A DNA stretch of 64,000 nucleotides from Archivesica marissinica (taxonomy: Eukaryota > Mollusca > Bivalvia > Venerida > Vesicomyidae). The notes below the pieces were generated by a model. It saw only the letters and a program-made list of their open reading frames with translations, had not been told where the DNA came from and searched no databases. Location of the stretch: the NCBI GenBank assembly GCA_014843695.1, contig CM026386.1, positions 12,513,213 to 12,577,212 of the forward strand. The letters run 5' to 3'. Of this stretch, positions 54,325 to 64,000 are shown one piece after another. The position numbers and the translations under genes are program-made. Positions within the stretch are counted from its first letter, which is position 1; each line of letters begins with the position of its first letter.

Positions 54325-57300
54325 ATGTATGTTTGTTACCTAATGGATAATTATAAAATTAGAAGGGAGACAGAGACTGTTACACTTGATACGCGAATAT
54401 GCCTTAAATTTAACTCAACATTTATAGGAAAATGCGAGTATTCATTTTCTCTAAGTGTCTTTAGAAAGTTAATATTGTTAAAAAGCGGTGATATTGAATC
54501 AAATCCGGGACCTGCTAACCAAAATCACAGTTTGGGGATAATGCACTTAAATATACGTAGTATACGAAATAAACTAGAATTTATAAAAGATAATTTTAAT
54601 GACTTTGATATATTATGTTTCACTGAAACTCACCTAGACAATAATGTATTAGATGAAACGCTTTCTATTGAAGGCTACAGTCAGTTTTATCGTAATGATA
54701 TTTCGTCCCACTCTGGTGGAATATTGATATACTCATCTTCAAAATTACATACAGAACGATTGAACGAATTTGAAATACTGATACCAGATTCTATATGGAT
54801 AAGAGTGAAAAATAAAGGCGAGGATTTAATTATTTGTGTAATTTATAGACGACCAAACTCAAACGTTCAGTTCTGGGAAAATTTAAATATTGGTATAGAA
54901 AGAGCAGGTGAACAATGTCGCCACTTCATTTTATTAGGAGATATAAATGAGGATCAATTGAATAATACTAACCGCAAATTACGAGATATACTTGAGTTAA
55001 ATAATTTAAATAATGTAATTAACGAACCTACAAGAGTGACTGAAAATACATCTACTTCCATAGACCCGATTGTCTTATCGCAAGATCTTAACATTATAAA
55101 TTCGGATGTAATATTAATTCCTGAAGAAATAAGCGACCATCGGGCAACATATGCAATTTTGCCTTTTAGTTATAATCTAAGTAATTGCTATGAACGACAT
55201 GTTTGGATATATAAAAAAGCGAATTTTGCTCAGTTAAACGATATGATTGCAAATACTGACTGGACTTTTTAAAATAATGGTGATCTAAACGAATGCTGTC
55301 TAGAATATAATAACACTTTTCTTAAACTTGCGAAAACATGTATTCCAAATAAAAATATCTTAATAAGGCCCAACGACAAACCCTGGTTTGATTCTGAATT
55401 GAGAAAACTAATAAAAGCAAGAGACAAAATAAGAAAAAAAGCGTTAATGACCAAGAGTATAGATGGTTGGAATGAGTTTTAAAAAATGAGAAACAAAGTT
55501 AACAATTATGTAAAGCATGCTAAAACAAGATTTTATAATAATATTGAAGACTCGTTAGTAGACGCACAACAAACAAATAAACGAAAATATTGGAAGCGTG
55601 TAAAGGATTTTGTAAAACAAAATAAAGTCAGTCATAAAATTCCGCCTCTAATTACAACTCTTCCAAATGGAGATACAAAATACTCAGTTACTGACATAGA
55701 AAAAGCAAATTGCCTAAATACATATTTTTCTGCTATATCCAACGTTGACGATTCCAATGCAACTCTTCCTGTACGTGAACATAAAACAAATGCAACACTG
55801 GAAATCATACATATAACAGAAATTGAAATTTGTGATATTTTAAAAAACCTTGATATTAACAAAGCAAATGGTCCTGATGGTATCAGTTACAAAATGTTAA
55901 AGGAAACAACGGATTATATTGTCAAACCATTAACTGTCATTTTTAATAGATCATTTCAAGAAGGAGTGTTTCCCTCATTATGGAAAAACGCTAATGTTAT
56001 TCCTCTATTTAAAAAGGGTCCGGCCGAAACTCCTAGTAACTATAGACCAATTTCACTTTTGAGTTGTTTAGGTAAGGTTATGGAAAGAGTTATTTATAAA
56101 CATATTCACAATCATTTGATTTTTAATAACCTTATATACTATAACCAGTGCGGCTTCAGACATAATCATTCTAGTGTTTATCAACTGATAGAAATTTATC
56201 ATCAAATATGCCAGACCTTAGACTCAAAACAATTTATGTGCATGATCTTCTGTGATATTTCTAAAGCTTTTGACAGGGTTTGGCATAAAGGTTTATTATT
56301 TAAATTGAAATAAAATGGTATAACTGGAATGTTATTAAGCTGGATAGAAAATTATTGATCAAATAGGACTCAAAATGTAGTAGTAGGGTCCAGCATATCA
56401 AACAGTGAAACTATTAGCTCTGGTGTACCACAAGGATCGATCCTCGGACCTTTATTTTTTCTCGTTTATGTTAATGATATAGCGGACAATTTATTAAGTA
56501 TAACTAGGTTATTTGCTGACGACACCTCATTGGCCCAAACGACATCAACTATTCAAGATCTAGAGGGAATACTGAATCATGATTTGAGGTTAATATCCGA
56601 TTGGTCTAAACGTTGGTTGGTAAATTTTAATCCCAATAAGACAGAAGCTCTGTTCTTTAGCACCACTAGGGAACAAAACTATCCAGTATTATTTTTTGAT
56701 GGGATTCAGTTACCCTTTGCTGAACACCATAAACATTTAGGTGTAACTTTAAGCAACAATGGAAAATGGCACGAGCATATAGACAATATTTTTAAATCGG
56801 CATCAAAGGTACTAAATTTAATGCGAGCGTTAAAATTTACAATCAACAGGAAAACATTAAATCAAATTTATATATCTTATATGAGGCCACTGTTAGAATA
56901 TGCTGCAGTAGTATGGGATAGTTGTACTGAACTCGATAAGAATAGACTAGAAAAATTACAATTTGAAGCAGCTCGTGTTGTCACTGGTTTAACTCGATCA
57001 GTTTCTATAAATAACTTGATAGAAGAAATAGGCTGGATCTCCTTAAATGATAGAAGAAAACTTCAGAAATTAGTCATAATGTACAAACTAAAAAACGGTC
57101 TAGCATTTTTCAACAATTTTTCCAAGGGTAGTTGGTGAAGAAAACAATTACAATTTAAGAAATGCCGATAATTTCATAGTAATGGCAAGAAGAACAGCTC
57201 TCTTCTCGAATTCCTTTGTACCATCAAGTGTTGATTTATGGAATACATTAACAGAGAATATCCGAACATCATCTACTTTATCTAGTTTTAAGTATCGACT

Positions 57301-57670
57301 GAAATGTGCATTATTTAAGCAAAATGAAGTACCTTCATATTACTACAAAGGTTCAAGATCTCTAACCGTTCTCCAAACACGCATAAGAAATGGCTGAGGT
57401 AATTTGAATGCGGACTTATGTAATAATCACTTAAACGATGACCAGATTTGTGAGTGTGAACGTGGCGTCGAAGATGCCGAACATTATTTTTTCAAATGCC
57501 CTCTATTTTTAAATCAAAGGATAGCACTATTCAGATATACACGTCAATATCATCCACTTAGTGTAAGAACTCTACTTAAAGGTAAAGAAGAACTCTCAGA
57601 TGAACAGAACCTAAGTATTTTTAATTCAGTTCAAAAGTATATACATGATACTGCGAGGTTTTCAAATTAG
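54325..57670 (+). pseudogene. LINE ORF: 2A motif, APE endonuclease, reverse transcriptase
   Basis: ATG at 54325. Residues 56-63 are DIESNPGP (2A-like). Endonuclease, about 70-310: HLNIRSIRNK, CFTETHLD, LLGDINED and SDHRATY (catalytic Asn/Glu/Asp/His motifs). After stops at 55270 and 55483 the same frame holds the linker and the RT: ANGPDGISYK, NYRPISLLSCLGKVMERVIY, FCDISKAFDRVWHKG, then past stops at 56311 and 56356 SGVPQGSILGPL and FADD (catalytic Asp pair, 56513-56524), HLGVTLS and RPLLEYAAVVWD. A one-base shift at the T-run 57117-57121 moves to the frame with MARRTALFSNSF, and after TGA 57395 to ICECERGVEDAEHYFFKCPLF, a Cys/His-rich C-terminus. Confidence 0.92.
54460..54513 (+). other. 2A-like ribosome-skipping motif
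   Basis: Codons 46-63 read RKLILLKSGDIESNPGP-type sequence. D-I-E-S-N-P-G-P (54490-54513) fits the 2A consensus D(V/I)ExNPG|P. The preceding Leu-rich stretch is also typical. Skipping would separate a 62-residue leader from the endonuclease-RT protein at 54510/54511. Confidence 0.8.
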
Positions 57671-58045
57671 CGTAATAATAGTATTTCTATTTCTTATTAT
57701 GCGTGGGGGGTTTCGAGGTCGCGGACCGGGGCGAGCATCGCACGAGCACATTCACGTGAATACTTCTGCTGGCATTTATTTCTTTAAAATAACATATCTT
57801 TTTCTTAATTGTACTTTTGTAGCCATAATATATTTCTGTAAATGAATTGTATTGGGGAGGGCCGTTTTATAATGTGTATAGCACTTGTGGCCCAAACCTT
57901 TTGCTGTATATATTTGGCAATAAATTATGTTTAAAAAATGTACATTATTGTAAGGTGCTTGTGGGATGCCCTCGACCCACAGGTCACCTATGACGAGGAA
58001 AATAAACGGGCCTTAAACGTGGTTCCAAAAAAATAAAAAAAAAAT
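57671..58045 (+). other. LINE 3' UTR
   Basis: Contains CGTGGGGGGTTTCGAGGTCG near 57703, TGTGGGATGCCCTCGACCCA near 57960 and an A-rich end from 58025. It shows no clear match to either SINE tail class in the window. Confidence 0.6.
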
Positions 58046-58364
58046 AAAGACTCGTTGATTATAATCGATTACACATTTTCACAATCGATTATCGCCGATG
58101 TCCATGCCGGCGAACGATTGTCGGCGACTTAGCGATAATCGGTTTATCACTAATTTGTGCACATTTTGATACCAAATGTGCCTATATTTTGCTTCCATAG
58201 ATCTATATAAGTATAACATTCTCCCTCTAACCAAGCCAAGTGCACACGTTATTTTTCGTGTGAGTATATACACATACATATATACACACATGAGGTACAG
58301 TACAACACAACACATGTGCATAACAAAATACACATATCTTACATAGCAAAACTAATTGTTGTAC
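58046..58364. other. upstream of the acetyltransferase copy
   Basis: 58058-58150 has short inverted repeats (ATTATAATCGATTA, AATCGATTATCG, CGATAATCGG), perhaps a DNA-transposon end. No TATA or initiator can be assigned with confidence. Confidence 0.35.
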
Positions 58365-59369
58365 ATGGACGCAACGAGAGTGATCATTCGGGAAGCAATT
58401 ATAAATGACTGTGAACAGTTAGCCGACTCTATTCAGGTAAACATATCAATTAATATATTGTAACGACATGCATAAACGTTCCCAGTACCGTAGCCAGAGG
58501 CAAATTTCAACCGAGGAAATCTAGGGGGTCCGGGGGCATGTTGCCCCTTAAAATGGTTGGGGTATAGAAGCGATTTTCTGATTGAAAGAGTTTAGAGGTA
58601 TTGACTTTTCAGCTCTCTATCAGTCAACATTTGTTTCCATTATATTTGTTTTGCTTTGGAAATTTTAACCGAGGAAGCTGCCTCGGTGTGTCTCAGTGTG
58701 GCTACGGGCCTGGTTCCGGTATTACATATACACGCATTAACAAATAAAGAGGACAACCGTAAGCTGTATAGCACTCTGTCCAATTCCTTATTTCAATTGT
58801 TGTCAATAATCATGTACATGATGGAATATAAATATGTTTAAACCAACAAATAAATGTGGTTAGCTTAGTTTATACACTTTTTCTCGTAGCTCCATTCGGA
58901 AACAGGTTCTTATCACCGTACTTTTATTCATTCTCGAGACCTAACTTTTACCAGTTCTTTCGCACAGGAGCTGGCAGATTATCTAAAAGAACCCGATGGA
59001 CCGGCAAAACTTGACGCCGACAGACTTCGTAAAGACGGTTTTGGAGCGGATAAACTATTCAGATGTTTCGTAGCCGAAGATGGAGACACTCTTGTGGGAC
59101 ATGCCATGTATTATTTGTATTACTCAGCTTGGGAAGGGGTTAACGTGTTCTTGGAAGATTTGTATGTAAAACAATAATACAGAAAAGCCGGAGTTGGTAC
59201 ACAGTTGTGGAAGGCAGTTGCCAAGGCAGCTATTTGTAGGGGTTGTAACCGATTGGATTTGATGTGCCACGGTTGGGACAGACAAGCAGTAGAGTTTTAC
59301 AAGTCCAAGGGTTCTTGCGATTTGACGGAATCAGCTGGCTGTCATTTGCTAAGGTTGAGGGGCAAATAA
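58365..59369 (+). pseudogene. spermidine/spermine N1-acetyltransferase-like gene, one nonsense codon
   Basis: Exon 1 58365-58436 (ATG, 24 codons, ends ATTCAG|GTAAAC). The intron is 58437-58967 (GT-AG). Exon 2 is 58968-59369 (CGCACAG|GAG), phase 0. About 157 residues. Landmarks: VIIREAIINDCEQL, DGFG...FRCFVAEDG, GHAMYYLYYSAWEG, FLEDLYV, then YRKAGVGTQLW (the acetyl-CoA loop R-x-x-G-x-G), LMCHGWDRQAVEFYKSKG. This is the GNAT fold of the SAT1/SAT2 family (cytosolic acetylation of polyamines or thialysine). TAA at 59175-59177 replaces the codon just before YRKAGVG, so the product would stop after 93 residues, before the cofactor loop. Everything else is intact, so a recent pseudogene, polymorphism or sequencing error is possible. 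Confidence 0.82.
58437..58967 (+). other. intron of the acetyltransferase copy
   Basis: 531 bp, GTAAAC...TTTCGCACAG. Bases about 58880-58945 (CTCGTAGCTCCATTCGGAAA, CATTCTCGAGACCT) look like a worn antisense SINE B tail ending ~20 bp before the acceptor. Confidence 0.65.
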
Positions 59370-59792
59370 TTGGAAACATTTGCTACACACTAATACTACC
59401 ATCCAACAAGTGTTCACATCACAGCAAGGGAGTATAAAATAGTCTGCCTCGCCTACCTGCATGTGGACCTTCATTTTTGAAGAGTAACTCAATTTCATTA
59501 AAATTGTATATTGATATCGTTATTGCATTTCCTTCGATGAACGTATATGCCCTGTTTGTATCCATTTTCGTATGAATTTCCTCACTAATGATATGCAGCT
59601 GACATGCGCACTCGAAGTTACGGGCATGCGCATTCAATGTTGGGCCGTGTTCCTTTGCTATTGTCGTGTATTTACAATAATGCATTGGCTTCTTTTATAT
59701 GTTTCGCAAGGCTTAATACAACCGTTTTGTTTGTTTGAAGTTATCAGTTCAATAAATCTGAACATAGATGTACGGTACTGCTGGTATATGTT
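59370..59792. other. 3' flank, no gene seen
   Basis: No clear poly-A signal close to the stop. Short ORFs only. Confidence 0.4.
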
Positions 59793-59804
59793 GATATATT
59801 CCTT

Positions 59805-60073
59805 GTGTGCCTTACGTTTATTTATCGTCGCTACCGGTTGCCCATATGAGCGACGCCTCCTTAAGAGATTAGTCATTTTAGATGTTGGAGGACAGTGCAT
59901 GATACAGACAGAGACCCATTCCAGAGTCTCCTCTGGTTCTTTTACGTGCACGGTGAAGCACCGACACGAGAACTCGGTGTAACGTCCCATCTGAAAGACT
60001 GTTAATTTTATTAGGGTCAGACGGGGGATCGAACCTGTGATCCCTGGATTACCAGTCCAGCGTGTTACCACTA
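59805..60073 (-). repeat. SINE family A with 12-bp TSD
   Basis: Antisense full-length copy: TTACGTTTATTTATCGTCGC to CGTGTTACCACTA. GATATATTCCTT flanks it at 59793-59804 and 60074-60085. Confidence 0.93.
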
Positions 60074-60085
60074 GATATATTCCTT

Positions 60086-60449
60086 TCTAATGTCTTCATC
60101 TCAAGTACAAAGTGAGATATTATTTGCTATGTTGCATTGAAATGAATAATTAATGTAAATATAAATAATGAGTCGCGGGTAAATAATTTCCAACCAGGGC
60201 GAAACTGTGTACGTCTATATAAAGTTGTCCCCTGATAAATCGGGGGCGACGCCTCCAGAAGTACAATGGGATAATGACTGACCCGTCGGTAGGGATGAAC
60301 GGGGATGCAATGTGGATTCCCAAAGTAGTACTGGCGACTAATAACCCATCAGTTACGAGACGGACATCATGTTCATTGCACGAGAGGCTGGAGTGGGGTA
60401 GCTGCCTTTATGCCACAATGCCCGGGGCTTGCACATTTCCCCTGGAGAC
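60086..60449. other. no gene seen
   Basis: No recognised repeat. Includes a GC-richer stretch near 60230-60300. Confidence 0.35.
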
Positions 60450-60712
60450 ATAGTGTATATTGTATAGTGCATATTGTATAGTGCATAGTGTATATTGCAT
60501 TGTGTATAGTGCACAGTGTATATTGCATTGTGTATAGTGCATATTGTATAGTGCATAGTGTATAGTGTATATTGCATTGTGTATATTGTATAGTGCATAT
60601 TGTATAGTGCATAGTGTATTGTGTATAGTGCACAGTGTATATTGCATATTGTATAGTGTACAGTGTATATTGTATAGTGCATATTATATATTGTCTAGTG
60701 CATATTGTATCA
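60450..60712. repeat. TGTATAGTGCATAT degenerate microsatellite
   Basis: About 260 bp of alternating TGTATAGTGCATA / GTGTATATTGCAT steps, about 5-10 bp periodic. Minus-strand frames give Tyr/Thr/His-rich artefact ORFs. Confidence 0.9.
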
Positions 60713-60715
60713 GCC

Positions 60716-61035
60716 CGTGAGATGGATCTCAATGCATTATTCCAAATCCGACTGCTGTTACTCCCGCCTGTATGATGAATCTCAATGCATTATTCCAAAA
60801 TCGGCTGCTGTTACTCCCGCCTGTATGATGAATCTCAATGCATTATTCCAAAACCGGCTGTTGTTACTCCCGCCTGTGAGATGGATCTCAATGCATTATT
60901 CCAAAATCGGCTGTTGTTACTCCCGCCAGTGAGATGGATCTCAATGCATTATTCCAAAAACGGCTGTTGTTACTCCCGCCTGTGAGATGGATCTCAATGC
61001 ATTATTCCAAAACCGGCTGATGTTACTCCCGCCTG
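60716..61035. repeat. 53-bp tandem repeat, six copies
   Basis: Unit GTGAGATGGATCTCAATGCA, TTATTCCAAAATCGGCTGTT, GTTACTCCCGCCT. Copies 2 and 3 carry ATGATGAATC in place of GAGATGGATC. Confidence 0.93.
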
Positions 61036-61048
61036 TGCGATGTATCTG

Positions 61049-61139
61049 ACAGGGATTCGGCACGTTTGGGGGTACTAGTATATATATTTAGGTACTTAAA
61101 TATATATACTAGTACCCCCAAACGTGCCGAATCCCTGTG
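61049..61139. mobile_element. TIR-TIR palindrome, deletion derivative of the 4663 MITE
   Basis: ACAGGGATTCGGCACGTTTG...TATATATTTAGGTAC meets its own reverse complement with no interior, ~45-bp arms and a centre GGTAC. The arms equal the outer TIR of 4663-5246. No target duplication is visible here. Confidence 0.88.
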
Positions 61140-61371
61140 CTCTATCCTAGGACAACCCCCTCTATTAAAAAATGGATAGAGTTACGAGACCTTTCGTGGC
61201 TTATGGATACAATTTCAAGTTCCTGTGATAGCATCAACAAGGCAAAGCAATGTAATAATGTCACGCGAGAGGACACTTGTGGATACAGCCATACCCCCTG
61301 TCATTTTGTGACATTGAAACAAGATTGCTGCCGGAGAGACACACATACTGTAATACTGTACATATCAGGTG
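61140..61371. other. no gene; shared short repeat
   Basis: 61200-61229 is the second copy of the segment at 452-481. Confidence 0.45.
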
Positions 61372-61375
61372 GAAG

Positions 61376-61558
61376 TCGTGATATCGCAGTGGTAGCACGT
61401 TCGCTTCAGGTTCGAGCCCCACTGGATCCGTTATGATTGTGTCCTTAGGCAAGGCATTTATATTCCACATGCTTCTTCTCTCTCGTGGCGATGGATTCCA
61501 TCAGAAATGAGGTCTCGAGCGTTAAAGAACTTGTTTCGCAATCGAGCTCAAATAAATG
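61376..61558 (+). repeat. SINE family B
   Basis: Sense copy: GGAAGTCGTGATATCGCAGT, TTCGCTTCAGGTTCGAGCCC (head with a short deletion), TTAGGCAAGGCATTTATATT, CGTGGCGATGGATTCCATCA and tail CTTGTTTCGCAATCGAGCTC. Confidence 0.87.
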
Positions 61559-61714
61559 TGTACAACTAGTCAAAGGGAAGACAATTCTGTTATATCTAAA
61601 TGCACAGTTATTATTGCTAATATCTCTCAATATATCAGGGTTCATCAGCTAGCAAGTATAGGATAGAAATCTAAAACGATCCAATATGTAAAATATCGGT
61701 CTGTAGTTTATACA

Positions 61715-61942
61715 AATTATTTTAGCTCGATTACGAAACAAGTTCTTACAACTTATATTAATCACTCTCGAGACCTCATTCCTGATGGATTCCATCGCCA
61801 CGAGGGAGAGAGAAGAGGCAACCTGGAAATTAAATGCCTTGCCTAAGGGCACAATCGTAATGGCTCCAGCGGAGCTCAAACTCCGGACCTTTCACATCTG
61901 AAGTGAACACGCATCCATAGCGCTATCATGACTTCCACAAGT
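61715..61942 (-). repeat. SINE family B
   Basis: Antisense full copy: TTTAGCTCGATTACGAAACA, CTCGAGACCTCATTCCTGAT, ATGCCTTGCCTAAGGGCACA and head GCATCCATAGCGCTATCATG. Confidence 0.87.
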
Positions 61943-61989
61943 ATCGGTCTGTGTGAGGAACTATTCGCACCTCACATAGTACCAATCAT

Positions 61990-62105
61990 TCCGAGGATTA
62001 TATCTGGATCTGGTCACGCTAGGTTTGGCTGCATCTCTGCAATTCCCGCATACATGTCTACATCCCCGCGAGGGGTTCGACATTAAAGGAAGATAGATAG
62101 ATAGA
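61990..62105 (+). repeat. SINE D-like 3' end with GATA tail
   Basis: ATGTCTACATCCCCGCGAGG, then GGTTCGACATTAAAGGAAGA, matches the 3' end of family D (sense), followed by GATAGATAGATAG. The upstream part does not match the D body. Confidence 0.6.
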
Positions 62106-62234
62106 ATTCCAGCAGGTGTGAAATATTTCGTTCGATAACACATGTTTTAGTAAATGAGACGGGAAACCGAAATTGTAAAGCCTATTTGGCTCAATGTATC
62201 CTAGATTGTACTGATGTGCCGTATAATCAAAGCT
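62106..62234. other. spacer
   Basis: Nothing recognised. Confidence 0.3.
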
Positions 62235-63818
62235 TGTAAAAATACACAGAGACTACCGGAATAAGTACAAATACACAGAGAATACCGTAATAAGTACAAA
62301 TACACAGAGACTACCGGAATAAGTACAAATACACAGAGACTACCGGAATAATGTACAAATACACAGAGACTACCGGAATAAGTACAAATACACAGAGACT
62401 ACAGGAATAAGTACAAATACACAGAGACTACCGGAATAATGTACAAATACACAGAGACTACCGGAATAAGTACAAATACACAGAGACTACCGGAATAAGT
62501 ACAAATACACAGAGACTACCGGAATAATGTACAAATACACAGAGACTACCGGAATAATGTACAAATACACAGAGACTACCGGAATAATGTACAAATACAC
62601 AGGGACTACCGGAATAATGTACAAATACACAGGGACTACCGGAATAAGTACAAATACACAGAGACTACCGGAATAAGTACAAATACACAGAGACTACCGG
62701 AATAATGTACAAATACACAGGGACTACCGGAATAAGTACAAATACACAGAGACTACCGGAATAATGTACAAATACACAGAGACTACCGGAATAAGTACAA
62801 ATACACAGAGACTACCGGAATAATGTACAAATACAAAGAGACTACCGGAATAAGTACAAATACACAGAGACTACCGGAATAATGTACAAATACACAGAGA
62901 CTACCGTAATAAGTACAAATACACAGAGACTACCGGAATAAGTACAAATACACAGAGACTACCGGAATAAGTACAAATACACAGAGACTACCGGAATAAG
63001 TACAAATACACAGAGACTACCGGAATAAGTACAAATACACAGAGACTACCGGAATAATGTACAAATACACAGAGACTACCGGAATAAGTACAAATACACA
63101 GAGACTACCGGAATAAGTACAAATACACAGAGACTACCGGAATAATGTACAAATACACAGAGACTACCGGAATAATGTACAAATACACAGAGACTACCGG
63201 AATAATGTACAAATACACAGGGACTACCGGAATAATGTACAAATACACAGAGACTACCGGAATAATGTACAAATACACAGGGACTACCGGAATAAGTACA
63301 AATACACAGAGACTACCGGAATAATGTACAAATACACAGAGACTACCGGAATAAGTACAAATACACAGAGACTACCGGAATAATGTACAAATACAAAGAG
63401 ACTACCGGAATAAGTACAAATACACAGAGACTACCGGAATAATGTACAAATACACAGAGACTACCGCAATAAGTACAAATACACAGAGACTACCGGAATA
63501 AGTACAAATACACAGAGACTACCGGAATAAGTACAAATACACAGAGACTACCGGAATAAGTACAAATACACAGAGACTACCGGAATAAGTACAAATACAC
63601 AGAGACTACCGGAATAAGTACAAATACACAGAGACTACCGGAATAAGTACAAATACACAGAGACTACCGGAATAAGTACAAATACACAGAGACTACCGGA
63701 ATAAGTACAAATACACAGAGACTACCGGAATAAGTACAAATACACAGAGACTACCGGAATAAGTACAAATACACAGAGACTACCGGAATAAGTACAAATA
63801 CACAGAGACTACCGAAAT
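62235..63818. repeat. 29/30-bp satellite, ~54 copies
   Basis: Unit ACAAATACACAGAGACTACC plus GGAATAAGT (29 bp) or GGAATAATGT (30 bp). Rare variants (ACAAAGAG, GGGACTAC, CCGTAAT/CCGCAAT) show a higher-order duplication of exactly 560 bp. The last eleven or so units are all of the 29-bp type. Confidence 0.95.
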
Positions 63819-63828
63819 CTGTCACACT

Positions 63829-64000
63829 CATTTAACTAGCTGACGCCGCACCCCGAATCCTATCATTGTATCCGTGCCGGTCTGCTAGCTGACGCCTCAC
63901 CAACCGAACATATCAGAACGAACCCCTAACGAGGTTCGAACCTCCTCCCGCTCCGTAGGCTGAAGCTTTAACCACACGGCCACGGAGACATATATACACT
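63829..64000 (-). repeat. SINE family F, cut by window end
   Basis: Matches 22925-23112: CACCCCGAATCCTATCATTG, CATATCAGAACGAACCCCTA, ACGAGGTTCGAAC and head CTCCGTAGGCTGAAGCTTTA plus ACCACACGGCCACGGAGAC. Confidence 0.82.

Larger units (their letters stand above)
53746..58045 (+). mobile_element. non-LTR retrotransposon, jockey/CR1 group
   Basis: One long ORF (54325-57670) with APE endonuclease, RT and a C-terminal Cys-rich region, followed by a ~370-bp 3' UTR ending in AAAAAAATAAAAAAAAAATA (about 58025-58045). The 5' limit is uncertain. The coding frame has stops at 55270, 55483, 56311, 56356 and 57395 and a one-base shift near 57117-57121, so it is dead. APE plus single-ORF layout and the FADD catalytic motif fit the jockey/CR1/I assemblage. 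The exact clade needs a tree. Confidence 0.88.

Noticed and set aside
59163..59184. A mini-intron removing the stop in the acetyltransferase copy
   Set aside because: TTG|GTATGT-like donor to ATACAG would be under 25 nt, too short for a spliceosomal intron.
60353..60732. Three overlapping minus-strand Tyr/His/Thr ORFs
   Set aside because: Translation of a TGTATAGTGCATAT microsatellite in all frames.
62235..63818. CRISPR-like regular short repeats (also 23.2-27.8 kb, 14.1-18.0 kb)
   Set aside because: No unique spacers: units are contiguous and the context is eukaryotic, so these are satellites.

Overview
This 64 kb window is animal nuclear DNA, AT-rich and made almost entirely of repeats. 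The evidence is one two-exon eukaryotic gene copy with GT-AG splice sites (a spermidine/spermine acetyltransferase relative), a C2H2 zinc-finger gene, LTR, non-LTR and tyrosine-recombinase-type retroelements, DNA-transposon MITEs, at least six families of tRNA-headed SINEs and several kilobase-scale satellites. The SINE style and the retroelement mix suggest a lophotrochozoan, most likely a mollusc. That is inference and the species cannot be read from the sequence. There are no operons, rRNA genes, functional tRNA genes or CRISPR arrays.

Layout. 1-11 kb: SINE fragments, tandem repeats, a perfect 101-bp inverted repeat (2366-2626), a 584-bp MITE with long TIRs and an 8-bp target duplication (4663-5246), a tandem array of SINE heads (6495-6849), a 91-bp minisatellite and a hAT-type MITE (9342-9636). 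11.0-13.5 kb: a deleted element with A1 / SGNH-hydrolase / B1-A2 / B2 split direct repeats, the architecture of Ngaro/PAT-type tyrosine-recombinase retrotransposons. 13.9-18.0 kb: a short dispersed element whose inverted end has expanded into about 108 copies of a 36-bp unit. 18-23 kb: SINEs and a pogo-like MITE. 23.2-27.8 kb: two adjoining, related satellites (41 and 38 bp). 28.4-29.2 kb: an exon-like fragment with a premature stop, perhaps from a receptor ectodomain. 30-39 kb: SINEs, MITEs, an intact 11-finger C2H2 ORF (35242-36195) and a LINE 3' fragment.

39.8-50.2 kb holds a complete but inactivated Ty3/gypsy element on the minus strand, with LTRs, PBS, PPT, gag and pol. Gag and pol are linked by a textbook -1 frameshift signal. 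Pol carries one frameshift and two in-frame stops, one of them at the catalytic glutamate of integrase. 50.6-53.7 kb is a GAT-rich satellite of about 165 bp. 54.3-58.0 kb is a jockey/CR1-type LINE with a 2A-like motif at the start of its ORF, broken by several stops and a frameshift. 58.4-59.4 kb is the acetyltransferase gene copy with one nonsense codon. 59.8-64 kb returns to SINEs, a 53-bp repeat, a TIR-TIR palindrome and a 29/30-bp satellite.

The only candidate intact host gene is the zinc-finger ORF. SINE family letters A-F are local names. SINE and satellite edges are accurate to a few bases to tens of bases unless a target duplication is given. All calls come from reading the sequence, with no database search.
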